Shown: in pieces, positions 1-7,888 of the stretch
Layout of the letters: each line of letters opens with the position of its first letter
Position numbering within the stretch: the stretch's first letter is position 1
NCBI GenBank assembly: GCA_905213155.1
Contig: CAJMHI010000006.1
Location: 1-55,663 of the forward strand
Length of the DNA: 55,663 nt
From: an uncultured Acidaminococcus sp.
Lineage (GTDB): Bacteria > Bacillota > Negativicutes > Acidaminococcales > Acidaminococcaceae
Direction: 5' to 3'
The notes under the pieces: model-generated
Told to the model about the DNA's origin: nothing
Database searches by the model: none
What the model saw: only the letters and a program-made list of their open reading frames with translations
Made by a program: the position numbers and the translations under genes

Positions 1-106
1 ATCTCATTCTTCTTCACGATGGTGTTTTCGTGTCCAGGTTTTTGTCCGCACCCCCATATTACGAAATGCAGTGAAATCTAACGAATACCTTTGAGGAGGT
101 TCTATC

Positions 107-1216
107 TTGCTTAAGAAGCTTTTCCTGCTCTGCTGCTTTTTAGTGGGGCTGATGACCATGGGATCGGCGGAAGCAGCGCCTACGATAAAAGACGTAATCT
201 ACGGGGTGAATCCGGACGGACAGTTACGTATTGTCCTGGATACCACCAGTGCAGCAAAGTATAAAACGGAACGCTTGAGCAAGGAACTGCGGGTTACGGT
301 ATATGGAAACTTGAAAAACCGGGTGGATCGGGAGTTCACCCCTAAAAATGCACCGTATGTCAGTGTGGTGCAGCTGGAACGCAAAGTCAATGCCACTGTC
401 GTTCATATCAAAATGAAGGACAAACTGGAACGAGGCAGCTATAAGGTCTTTGAGCTGAAAGCGGATAAGCTGAATAAACGGCCTACCCGTGTGGTCATTG
501 ACATCGTTGCAGGCCCGCCCCAGAAAAAATTCAGGCCCAAGAGACCGGAACGGCCTTCCAGCTCTCCCTGGTCCTCCACAAGAGACGATACGAAGCCCAA
601 ATTTGGCGATACCTATTCGGTGGTGGGTGGCCTCAAAGGCAAACGGATTACCCTGGATCCGGGGCATGGCGGATCCGATCCCGGGACCCATGGCTTAGTA
701 ACGGGCACTACGGAAAAAGAAGTGACGCTGCCGGTAGCTATGCGAGTCAAGTCGCTATTGGAGAAAAAGGGCGCTATTGTGTATATGACCCGGAAAACAG
801 ATGTGGATGTGTACGGCCCGGATGCCACAGATGCCCAGGAATTGCAGGCACGGGTGGATGTAGCGGAAAACAGTCACTCCGATCTCTTCCTCAGCATTCA
901 TATCAATGCCAGCGTCAATACCAGCATTGGCGGGTTCAGCACCTATTATCATCCCAAAACCAAGTACGATATCCAGGTAGCCCAATGCATCCAGGATCAG
1001 CTGATGAAAACCGCCAAAGTGGACAATATGGGCGTGCGCAGCGCCAATTTCTATGTTATCAAGCGAAGCTCCATGCCCGGGGCCCTGGTGGAATGTCTGT
1101 TCTTCACCAACAAGAGAGAAGAGCAAATGCTGATTTCTCCCTGGTTCCAAAATAAAATGGCGGCGGCTATTGCCGATGGGATTGAAGACTTCTACAACCA
1201 GCATCGCGGTGGCTAA
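107..1216 (+). CDS. N-acetylmuramoyl-L-alanine amidase (AMIN + Amidase_3)
   Basis: Predicted exported zinc amidase that cleaves the MurNAc-L-Ala bond of peptidoglycan, acting in cell-wall remodelling or daughter-cell separation. A signal peptide spans residues 1-23 (hydrophobic core, then AEA-A). An AMIN-type beta-rich wall-targeting domain lies at about 25-135, followed by a basic, Pro/Ser-rich linker (about 138-165) and an Amidase_3 catalytic domain (about 180-365). Expected zinc ligands are visible: H187 in DPGHGG, E203 and H265 in SIHINAS; the catalytic Glu is probably E329 in GALVEC. The start is TTG at 107, chosen because a strong GAGGAGGT site lies 6 bases upstream and the signal peptide begins there. 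It is a single gene facing putP across a shared terminator. The family call is firm; the physiological role is inferred. Confidence 0.93.
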   Translation: MLKKLFLLCCFLVGLMTMGSAEAAPTIKDVIYGVNPDGQLRIVLDTTSAAKYKTERLSKELRVTVYGNLKNRVDREFTPKNAPYVSVVQLERKVNATVVHIKMKDKLERGSYKVFELKADKLNKRPTRVVIDIVAGPPQKKFRPKRPERPSSSPWSSTRDDTKPKFGDTYSVVGGLKGKRITLDPGHGGSDPGTHGLVTGTTEKEVTLPVAMRVKSLLEKKGAIVYMTRKTDVDVYGPDATDAQELQARVDVAENSHSDLFLSIHINASVNTSIGGFSTYYHPKTKYDIQVAQCIQDQLMKTAKVDNMGVRSANFYVIKRSSMPGALVECLFFTNKREEQMLISPWFQNKMAAAIADGIEDFYNQHRGG

Positions 1217-1275
1217 CGGCTTTGGCAACTTATCTGAAAGCACTACTTGATGATTGAATTACAAATAGACAAAAG

Positions 1276-1308
1276 AATCCCCGTACAGTTTTTGGCTGTA
1301 CGGGGATT
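1276..1308. terminator. Bidirectional terminator between the amidase gene and putP
   Basis: Perfect 13-bp stem (AATCCCCGTACAG at 1276-1288 with CTGTACGGGGATT at 1296-1308) and a 7-base loop, between two convergent genes. T-rich tracts follow on the plus strand (TTTACTTATT) and, read on the minus strand, CTTTTG, so it can serve both genes. Confidence 0.85.
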
Positions 1309-1311
1309 TAC

Positions 1312-2808
1312 TTATTCCATTTCTGCCTGTTTTAGCTTTGCCAGGGCTTCGTCATAGTTAGCTTTCATCGTGTCGTCCGGTTCTTCTCCCAGGAGGCTCA
1401 CCAGTACGATGGCAAGACTGGAAAAGAGGAAACCGGGGATGATTTCATAGATGCCGGTGGCGCTCAGGAAATTCTTCCACAGAAGTACGGTGGTGCCGCC
1501 CACCACAATCCCGGCAAAGGCACCGTTTGTGGTCATGCGTCTCCAGAAGAGGGAGAACAGCACGAGAGGCCCAAAGGATGCCCCAAACCCTGCCCAGGCG
1601 TAGGAGACGATATTTAAAATCATGCTGTCAGGATTCAGTGCCAAAAACAGGGAAACTAAGGAAACCACAATGATCATGAACCGGCTCATACGGACCAGTT
1701 CGCCGGCAGAGGCTTTGGGATTGACCAGGATTTTATAAAAGTCAGTGGTAAAGGAAGAAGCAGCTACCAGAAGCTGGCTGTCCGAGGTGCTCATAATGGC
1801 GCCCAGGATGCCGGACGTGATAATCCCGGCCAGGAACGGATGGTAAAATTTCCCGCTGAGTTGAATGAAGACGGTTTCTGCGGCGCCGCCTTTTAGGATG
1901 TCGCCCAGATACGCTCTCCCGGCAAGACCAACGCCCACGGCCATGAATAGGGAAATCACGACCCATACCATGGCGATATGGGTGGCCTGCTTAATGCTTT
2001 TCGGATCCCGGATGGCCATGAAACGCACCAGAATATGGGGCTGACCAAAATATCCCAGGCACCAGGCCAGAAGGGATAAAATTGCAAGGAAACTCAGCTC
2101 GCTGCCATCGGCCCCTTTGAAAAGGTTGAAATAATGGGGATTGATGGCATTCAGGCGCGCCACCGTAGCTTCCACGCCGCCGATGGCATACATGGCGGTC
2201 AAAGGGACCACCAGAATGGAAAAGAACATCAAAAACCCTTGGAACAAGTCCGTCCAGCAAACGGCGGAAAACCCGCCCATGAGAGTGTAGAACACCACGA
2301 TGCCGGCGGTGATAAAGAGAGAATAACGGTAATCCAGGCCAAAGGCAGTGTTAAACAGTTTGCCCCCTGCTACAAAGCTGGAGGACGTGTAGATTACGAA
2401 AAAGATAAAAATAAAGAAGGCAGAAGCCAGCCGCAATTTTTTGTGCCGGTCGGAAAATCGGTTATCAAAATATTCCGGGAGGGTAATGGAGTTACCCATC
2501 ACATGGGTAAAAATCCGTAAGCGCTTGGCCACAAATCGCCAATTTAACCATGTCCCCAGAATAAGGCCGATGGCAATCCAGGAAGAACTGATCCCTGCCA
2601 GATACGCATAGCCCGGAAGTCCCATGAGCATCCATCCGCTCATATCCGAGGCTTCTGCGCTCATGCTCGTGACCCAGGGGCCTAACGCTCTCCCTCCCAG
2701 TGCGTAGCCTTCCATGTCTTCGTCTTTTTTATAGGTGATTAACCCGATGCCCACCAGGACGGAAAAATATAAAACCAATGCCGCCAGTGTGCTGAATGCC
2801 ATATGCAT
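1312..2808 (-). CDS. putP: Sodium/proline symporter PutP
   Basis: Sodium:solute symporter (SSS family) importing proline with Na+ across the cytoplasmic membrane. The 498 residues form about 13 hydrophobic segments. The sequence around residues 54-64 (SDMSGWMLMGLPG) matches the conserved PutP Na+/proline-binding loop, with D55 and S57 at the same numbers as in the E. coli protein. The start is the first ATG of an ATG-CAT-ATG run, with GGGAG 8 bases upstream. It is transcribed alone on the minus strand from a good promoter at 2850-2878 and ends at the bidirectional hairpin. Proline import fits an amino-acid-fermenting lifestyle. Substrate is by family; other SSS substrates are less likely given the PutP-specific loop. 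Confidence 0.94.
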   Translation of the reverse strand: MHMAFSTLAALVLYFSVLVGIGLITYKKDEDMEGYALGGRALGPWVTSMSAEASDMSGWMLMGLPGYAYLAGISSSWIAIGLILGTWLNWRFVAKRLRIFTHVMGNSITLPEYFDNRFSDRHKKLRLASAFFIFIFFVIYTSSSFVAGGKLFNTAFGLDYRYSLFITAGIVVFYTLMGGFSAVCWTDLFQGFLMFFSILVVPLTAMYAIGGVEATVARLNAINPHYFNLFKGADGSELSFLAILSLLAWCLGYFGQPHILVRFMAIRDPKSIKQATHIAMVWVVISLFMAVGVGLAGRAYLGDILKGGAAETVFIQLSGKFYHPFLAGIITSGILGAIMSTSDSQLLVAASSFTTDFYKILVNPKASAGELVRMSRFMIIVVSLVSLFLALNPDSMILNIVSYAWAGFGASFGPLVLFSLFWRRMTTNGAFAGIVVGGTTVLLWKNFLSATGIYEIIPGFLFSSLAIVLVSLLGEEPDDTMKANYDEALAKLKQAEME

Positions 2809-2849
2809 TGCGCCACTCCCTTTCCTTTGCGCTTTTGTTGAATAGTCCT

Positions 2850-2878
2850 ATTATATAATGGACATAAAAAAGACGCAA
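2850..2878 (-). promoter_or_regulatory. putP promoter
   Basis: Read on the minus strand: -35 TTGCGT (2878-2873), 17-base spacer, -10 TATAAT (2855-2850), about 42 bases before the putP start codon. Confidence 0.75.
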
Positions 2879-2901
2879 CTAAGCAAAATTTTCTTCTCCC
2901 C

Positions 2902-2930
2902 TTGCCTTTTATGTCTATTTACTATAAAAT
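2902..2930 (+). promoter_or_regulatory. Promoter for DUF1934-argS-pyrG
   Basis: TTGCCT (2902-2907), 17-base spacer, TAAAAT (2925-2930), on the plus strand facing away from the putP promoter. About 120 bases of leader follow before the DUF1934 start; I found no T-box specifier or antiterminator motif in them although argS is in the operon. Confidence 0.6.
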
Positions 2931-3054
2931 AAAACAGGAATGAAGCAGGAAATGCTTTTTGTTATACCGAAAAATTCATGAGGGCTTGCTCCTTCGCCGC
3001 GCTGCTGGTGCTGGCTGCCGAGGGAGGGCCCTCTACTCTTGTTACGGGGAGATT

Positions 3055-3501
3055 ATGATACCGGTTAAAATCACCATGCACAGTGAACCTAAAGGGCAGG
3101 AAGATACCCGTCCCATTGTACTGGTTGCTTTCGGGCAGCTGGCTGAAAGAAATGGAACGACCTATGTCCGCTATGAGGAAAGTGCTGTGACAGGGATGGA
3201 AGGAACCCGTACCACGTTAAAGTGGACGGCGAACACGTTTACCATCATCCGCCATGGGCGCTATGAACACCGGCAGGAATACAGGCAAGGACAAAACAGC
3301 CAGTTTGCGTATAAAACGCCGTATTTTACCATCCCCATGGTAGCGTATACGCGGGAATTAGCGATTTTGCAGGAAGCTCGCCATTGGCAGGTGAATTTGC
3401 TGTATGATTTAACCATGGACGGTGCCGCCAATGGCAGCATCCGGTTGCGCATTGATATTGAGGAGGAAATAAGCAGTGGACATGAAAAAAGTATTGGCTG
3501 A
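3055..3501 (+). CDS. DUF1934 (YwiB-like) beta-barrel protein
   Basis: Small soluble protein of the DUF1934/YwiB family, predicted to form a calycin-like beta barrel; biochemical role unknown. The 148-residue product starts MIPVKITMHSEP and is rich in alternating hydrophobic and polar strands (GTRTTLKW, FAYKTPYF). ATG 3055 was chosen because GGGGAGA sits 3-9 bases upstream and family similarity starts there; the frame is open 32 codons further upstream but that stretch (RRAAGAGCRGRAL) looks non-coding. It overlaps argS by 26 bases. In many Firmicutes a DUF1934 gene directly precedes argS, so the pairing supports the assignment even though function is unknown. Confidence 0.82.
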   Translation: MIPVKITMHSEPKGQEDTRPIVLVAFGQLAERNGTTYVRYEESAVTGMEGTRTTLKWTANTFTIIRHGRYEHRQEYRQGQNSQFAYKTPYFTIPMVAYTRELAILQEARHWQVNLLYDLTMDGAANGSIRLRIDIEEEISSGHEKSIG

Positions 3502-5140
3502 TGCCGTACAGGCGGCGGTACAAACAGCCATGGAGCAGGGAAGTCTGCAGAAACCGGCACAGCCTGTTCCAGCGGTTACGCTGACTGTGCCGCCCCGCAA
3601 GGAGATGGGGGATTTTGCGACGAATTTTGCCATGCAGGCAGCCCGGGTGTTTCACTGCGGACCTAAGCAGATTGCGGAGGCGATTCAAGCCAATCTGAAC
3701 TGCCCCCAGGTGAAGAAGGCCGAGGTGGCAGGCCCTGGTTTTATGAACTTCTATTTAAAAGAAGACTGGCTGGCGGCGATGTTGCAGGACATCCTGGATA
3801 AAGGCAGCGCCTATGGCAACCTGTCAAAGAAACAGGACGAAAAGATCCAGGTAGAATTTGTCAGCGCCAACCCGACGGGGCCGCTGCATATCGGTCATGG
3901 CCGTGGTGCCGCCGTAGGCAGCAGCCTGGCTAACCTGTTAGAAGCTGCTGGCTATGAGGTGGAGCGGGAATACTATATCAATGACGCCGGCAACCAGATG
4001 CACAATCTGGCACTATCTGTGAACTACCGCTATCTGGAGCTGTATGGAATAGAGACGACCTTCCCGGAAAATGGTTACCGTGGGGCGGATATTATTGATA
4101 CCGCTAAACGGATCCAAAAAAAGCATGGGGATACCTTCCTTCATATGCCGGAAAAAGAGCGGCTGGAACAATTCCAGACCATCGCCAAAGACGAAAAACT
4201 GGCAGCCTTGAAAGAAGACCTGGAAGCCTTTAACTGCCATTTTGATGTGTGGTTCAGTGAACAGACCCTGCACGACTCTCATCAGATTGAGGCTGCGGTG
4301 GAGGCTCTGGAAGAGAAAAACTATATTTACGAAGAAAAGGGCGCCAAATGGTTTAAGTCCACGGCCTTCGGAGATGACAAGGACCGTGTGGTAGTCCGGG
4401 ATAATGGGATTTCTACGTATTTTGCGGCAGATATCGCCTATCATAAGAATAAGTTTGACCGGGGCTTTGACCGGGTGATCAACCTGTGGGGCGCTGACCA
4501 TCACGGGTATATTCCCCGGGTGAAAGCCGCTCTGGCAGCGCTGGGCTACGATCCGGATAAACTGGAAATCCTGATTTTGCAAATGGTGGCCTTGTACCGG
4601 AATGGACAGCTGGTGAAATTATCCAAGCGTACCGGAAAAACCATTACCCTGAACGAACTCATTGAGGAAGTGGGAACGGATGCGGCCAGGTATTTCTTTG
4701 TGATGCGGAGCATGGACAGTCAGCTGGATTTTGATTTGACGCTGGCAACCCAGCATTCCAATGATAACCCGGTCTACTATGTACAGTACGCCCATGCCAG
4801 AATCTGCAGCATTTTGCGGCAGATGGAAGAAGCCCGTATTGTACTTAAGGCGCACCCGGAACTTTCCTTGCTCAAGGAATCTGGTGAAGAAGAGCTGATC
4901 AAGAAATTGGGCGAATATGAAAACCTGATTGCTACAGCAGCCCAGGAACGGGCACCACACAAGATTGCGCATTATGTGTATGAGCTGGCAGGATTGTTCC
5001 ACTCCTTCTATAATCAGTACCGGGTGCTGGGTGTGGATCCTGACTTGCAGCAGGCCAGACTGGCTTTGATTACAGCCGTGGGCACTACCTTGCGCCATGG
5101 TTTAAGTATCCTGGGTGTAACAGCTCCGGATCATATGTAA
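3476..5140 (+). CDS. argS: Arginyl-tRNA synthetase
   Basis: Class I aminoacyl-tRNA synthetase charging tRNA-Arg in the cytoplasm. The 554 residues hold the N-terminal ArgS-specific add-on domain (about 1-115), the HIGH signature at 138-141 within GPLHIGHGRG, the KMSKS equivalent KLSKRTG near residue 381, and a C-terminal helical anticodon-binding domain (about 430-554) ending in the typical LSILGV. The GTG start at 3476 is favoured by GAGGAGGA about 10 bases upstream; ATG 3482 is an alternative that changes only two residues. Translation is probably coupled to the overlapping DUF1934 gene. pyrG follows after 29 bases. Confidence 0.96.
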   Translation: MDMKKVLADAVQAAVQTAMEQGSLQKPAQPVPAVTLTVPPRKEMGDFATNFAMQAARVFHCGPKQIAEAIQANLNCPQVKKAEVAGPGFMNFYLKEDWLAAMLQDILDKGSAYGNLSKKQDEKIQVEFVSANPTGPLHIGHGRGAAVGSSLANLLEAAGYEVEREYYINDAGNQMHNLALSVNYRYLELYGIETTFPENGYRGADIIDTAKRIQKKHGDTFLHMPEKERLEQFQTIAKDEKLAALKEDLEAFNCHFDVWFSEQTLHDSHQIEAAVEALEEKNYIYEEKGAKWFKSTAFGDDKDRVVVRDNGISTYFAADIAYHKNKFDRGFDRVINLWGADHHGYIPRVKAALAALGYDPDKLEILILQMVALYRNGQLVKLSKRTGKTITLNELIEEVGTDAARYFFVMRSMDSQLDFDLTLATQHSNDNPVYYVQYAHARICSILRQMEEARIVLKAHPELSLLKESGEEELIKKLGEYENLIATAAQERAPHKIAHYVYELAGLFHSFYNQYRVLGVDPDLQQARLALITAVGTTLRHGLSILGVTAPDHM

Positions 5141-5169
5141 GAGACAAAAGCGGAAAAGGGAGGAAGAAG

Positions 5170-6801
5170 ATGACCAAGTATATTTTCGTAACGGGCGGTG
5201 TGGTATCGTCTCTGGGCAAGGGCATAACAGCCGCTTCTTTGGGGAGACTCCTAAAGAGCCGGGGGTACAAGGTAACCATCCAGAAATTTGATCCCTATAT
5301 CAACATTGATCCGGGAACCATGAGCCCCTATCAGCACGGGGAAGTGTTCGTGACGGATGATGGAGCAGAAACGGATCTGGATCTGGGGCACTATGAACGG
5401 TTTATTGATATCAGTCTGACCCGCAGCTCCAATGTTACCGCTGGCCGGATTTATCAGTCCGTCATCAACAAAGAACGGCGCGGGGATTATTTGGGCCGCA
5501 CCGTACAGGTCATTCCTCACATTACCAATGAAATAAAAGAACGGGTGTACCGGGTTGGCCGGGAAGAAAATGCGGATTTTGTCATTACGGAAATCGGCGG
5601 TACCGTAGGGGATATTGAATCCGAACCGTTTTTGGAAGCCATCCGCCAGGTGAAAAAGGATGTGGGCAAAAACGATGTGCTCTATATCCATGTGACGCTG
5701 GTTCCTTATATTACCGGAGCCGGGGAACTGAAGACCAAACCGACCCAGCACAGCGTTAAAGAACTGCGGGGCATTGGGATTACCCCGGATATTCTGGTTT
5801 GCCGCAGCGAAAAAGAAATCAGCAAGGAAATGCGGGAAAAGATTTCCATGTTCTGCGATGTTGATGTGGATGCGGTATTCCAGTCCATTACAGCGCCCAG
5901 CATTTATGAAGTCCCCATGCTACTGGAAGACCAGGGCATGGACCAGGTGGTGCTGCGCAAACTGAATATGGAAGATAAACCCAAGGATATGGATGCCTGG
6001 CATGCCATGGTGAAGAAAATCCTGGCACCCCACAGCCAAAAATCCACCATTGCAGTGGTGGGCAAATACGTGGAGCTACCGGATGCCTATATCAGTATCG
6101 TGGAAGCCTTAAAGCACGCCAGCTATTTCCATGACGCCGATGTGGATATTGAATATATCAATGCCAGCACCTTGGAAGATCCAAAAGCTGACTACAAGGA
6201 AATCCTGAAAGGCGTGGATGGGATTTTGGTTCCCGGCGGCTTTGGGGACCGTGGCATTGAAGGGATGATTGACGCCATCCGCTACGCACGGGAAAACAAG
6301 ATTCCGTTCTTTGGGATCTGCCTGGGCATGCAGTGCGCTGTTATTGAATACGCCCGGGATATGTGCGGTATGGATAAAGCCAATTCTACGGAATTTGACG
6401 AAGCCACTCCGTACCCGGTCATTTACCTGATGCCGGAACAGATGAGCGTGGAAATTAAAGGCGGTACCATGCGGCTGGGGGCCTATCCCTGTAAATTAAT
6501 CCCCGGGACCCAGGCCATGCAGGCGTATGGCATGGAACAGATCAGCGAACGGCACCGCCATCGCTATGAAGTTAACAACGAATTGAAAGATACGCTGTTT
6601 GCCAATGGCCTTGTTTTAGGCGGTACCCTGCCCAATGGGAAACTGGTGGAAATCGTAGAACTGCCGCCGGACGTGCATCCCTGGTTTGTGGGCGTACAGT
6701 TCCATCCGGAGCTGAAATCCCGTCCTACAAATCCCCATCCGCTGTTTAAAGCGTTTATTGCGGCTGCGCTGGCCTATCACAAGGAACACGGCAGCTGTTA
6801 A
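5170..6801 (+). CDS. pyrG: CTP synthase
   Basis: Catalyses ATP-dependent amination of UTP to CTP using glutamine, the last step of pyrimidine nucleotide synthesis. The N-terminal synthetase (amidoligase) domain covers about 1-265 with the starting TKYIFVTGGVVSSLGKG nucleotide-binding loop. The C-terminal class I glutamine amidotransferase (about 290-535) shows the nucleophile C384 in GICLGMQ and the His-Glu of FHPE near the end. Length (543) is standard. The start has GGGAGGAAG just upstream. It follows argS by 29 bases and is probably in the same transcript. Confidence 0.97.
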   Translation: MTKYIFVTGGVVSSLGKGITAASLGRLLKSRGYKVTIQKFDPYINIDPGTMSPYQHGEVFVTDDGAETDLDLGHYERFIDISLTRSSNVTAGRIYQSVINKERRGDYLGRTVQVIPHITNEIKERVYRVGREENADFVITEIGGTVGDIESEPFLEAIRQVKKDVGKNDVLYIHVTLVPYITGAGELKTKPTQHSVKELRGIGITPDILVCRSEKEISKEMREKISMFCDVDVDAVFQSITAPSIYEVPMLLEDQGMDQVVLRKLNMEDKPKDMDAWHAMVKKILAPHSQKSTIAVVGKYVELPDAYISIVEALKHASYFHDADVDIEYINASTLEDPKADYKEILKGVDGILVPGGFGDRGIEGMIDAIRYARENKIPFFGICLGMQCAVIEYARDMCGMDKANSTEFDEATPYPVIYLMPEQMSVEIKGGTMRLGAYPCKLIPGTQAMQAYGMEQISERHRHRYEVNNELKDTLFANGLVLGGTLPNGKLVEIVELPPDVHPWFVGVQFHPELKSRPTNPHPLFKAFIAAALAYHKEHGSC

Positions 6802-6863
6802 TCTATAGGTCTTTAGGACAAGATGATTCTATATGCATTGTGCCGAAAAAAGGAGGACGTTGT

Positions 6864-7826
6864 ATGAACAGAGAATTGTCTATGGAGTTTGTACGGGTAA
6901 CGGAAGCGGCGGCGATTGCCAGCGGTCATGGTGTGGGCCGGGGCGACAAAAATGAGATCGACCAACTGGCTGTAGACGCCATGCGGAAAACCTTCGATAC
7001 AGTGCATATCAGCGGCACCGTGGTGATCGGCGAAGGGGAACTGGACGAAGCCCCTATGCTGTATATCGGTGAACATGTAGGGGCCGGCGGACCAGAAGTG
7101 GATATTGCGGTGGACCCGGTAGAAGGGACCAACCTGGTGGCCAAAGGACAGAACGGCGCTATTGCCGTCATTGCCATTGCTCCCAAAGGCTGCCTGCTTC
7201 ATGCCCCTGACATGTATATGGATAAAATCGCCGTAGGGCCGCGTGCCAAAGGCTGCATCAATATTGATGATCCCATCCATGTAAACCTGGAACGGGTGGC
7301 CAAAGCCATGGACAGAAGCATCCGTGATTTGACGGTGGTTTCCATGGACCGGCCCCGGCATAGACGGATTATTGAAGAAGTACGGGCGGCCGGTGCCCGG
7401 ATTCACCTGATTACCGATGGGGACGTGGATCCCATTGTGGAAGCAGGTGTAGAAGGCTCCGGCATTCATATGTATATCGGCCAGGGCGGTGCACCGGAAG
7501 GCGTGCTGGCCGCTGCTGGATTAAAGTGCCTGGGCGGCGATATGCAGGCCCGTCTGGCGCCGGAAAACGAAGAAGAGGCGGAACGCTGCCGGAAGATGGG
7601 CATCAGCGATACCCGGCAGGTACTGACCATTGATGACCTGGTCAAAGGGGACGACTGTATGTTTACCGCAACAGCCATCACCCCGTGCAATATGCTGCGG
7701 GGCGTGAACTACTTTGGCAACGGGGCCAGAACTCATAGCCTGTCCATGCGGTACAAAACAGGAACGGTACGGTTTGTGGATACGATTCACAGCTATGACC
7801 GGACGAAGATTAATATTAAGCTGTAG
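6864..7826 (+). CDS. glpX: Fructose-1,6-bisphosphatase, class II (GlpX)
   Basis: Hydrolyses fructose-1,6-bisphosphate to fructose-6-phosphate, the committed gluconeogenic step, needed by a bacterium growing on amino acids. The 320 residues carry the class II signatures: GEGELDEAPM at about 56-65 and the metal-binding DPVEGT at 84-89, plus GGAPEG in the C-terminal half. ATG 6864 is preferred over an in-frame GTG at 6840 because AGGAGGA lies 7 bases upstream of it. It lies between pyrG and mfd; a perfect hairpin follows its stop codon. Class II (lithium-sensitive type) is inferred from sequence, not tested. Confidence 0.94.
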   Translation: MNRELSMEFVRVTEAAAIASGHGVGRGDKNEIDQLAVDAMRKTFDTVHISGTVVIGEGELDEAPMLYIGEHVGAGGPEVDIAVDPVEGTNLVAKGQNGAIAVIAIAPKGCLLHAPDMYMDKIAVGPRAKGCINIDDPIHVNLERVAKAMDRSIRDLTVVSMDRPRHRRIIEEVRAAGARIHLITDGDVDPIVEAGVEGSGIHMYIGQGGAPEGVLAAAGLKCLGGDMQARLAPENEEEAERCRKMGISDTRQVLTIDDLVKGDDCMFTATAITPCNMLRGVNYFGNGARTHSLSMRYKTGTVRFVDTIHSYDRTKINIKL

Positions 7827-7835
7827 TAAAGACAA

Positions 7836-7876
7836 TGGGAAACCGAAAGCTGCCTGAAGCGGCTTTCGGTTTCCCA
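7836..7876 (+). other. Perfect 15-bp hairpin between glpX and mfd
   Basis: TGGGAAACCGAAAGC (7836-7850) pairs perfectly with GCTTTCGGTTTCCCA (7862-7876), with an 11-base loop. No T-run follows, so it is not a classical terminator; it ends 12 bases before the mfd start and may affect mRNA stability or mfd translation. An ORF reading through it from ATG 7835 is discounted for this reason. Confidence 0.7.
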
Positions 7877-7888
7877 CATATAGAAAAA

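Noticed and set aside
2931..3054. T-box leader for argS
   Set aside because: No AGGGTGG-type T-box sequence and no antiterminator; only a GC-rich stretch with AGGGCCCT.
2959..3054. N-terminal extension of the DUF1934 gene
   Set aside because: No family similarity, GC-rich Arg/Ala translation, and a ribosome site lies directly before ATG 3055.
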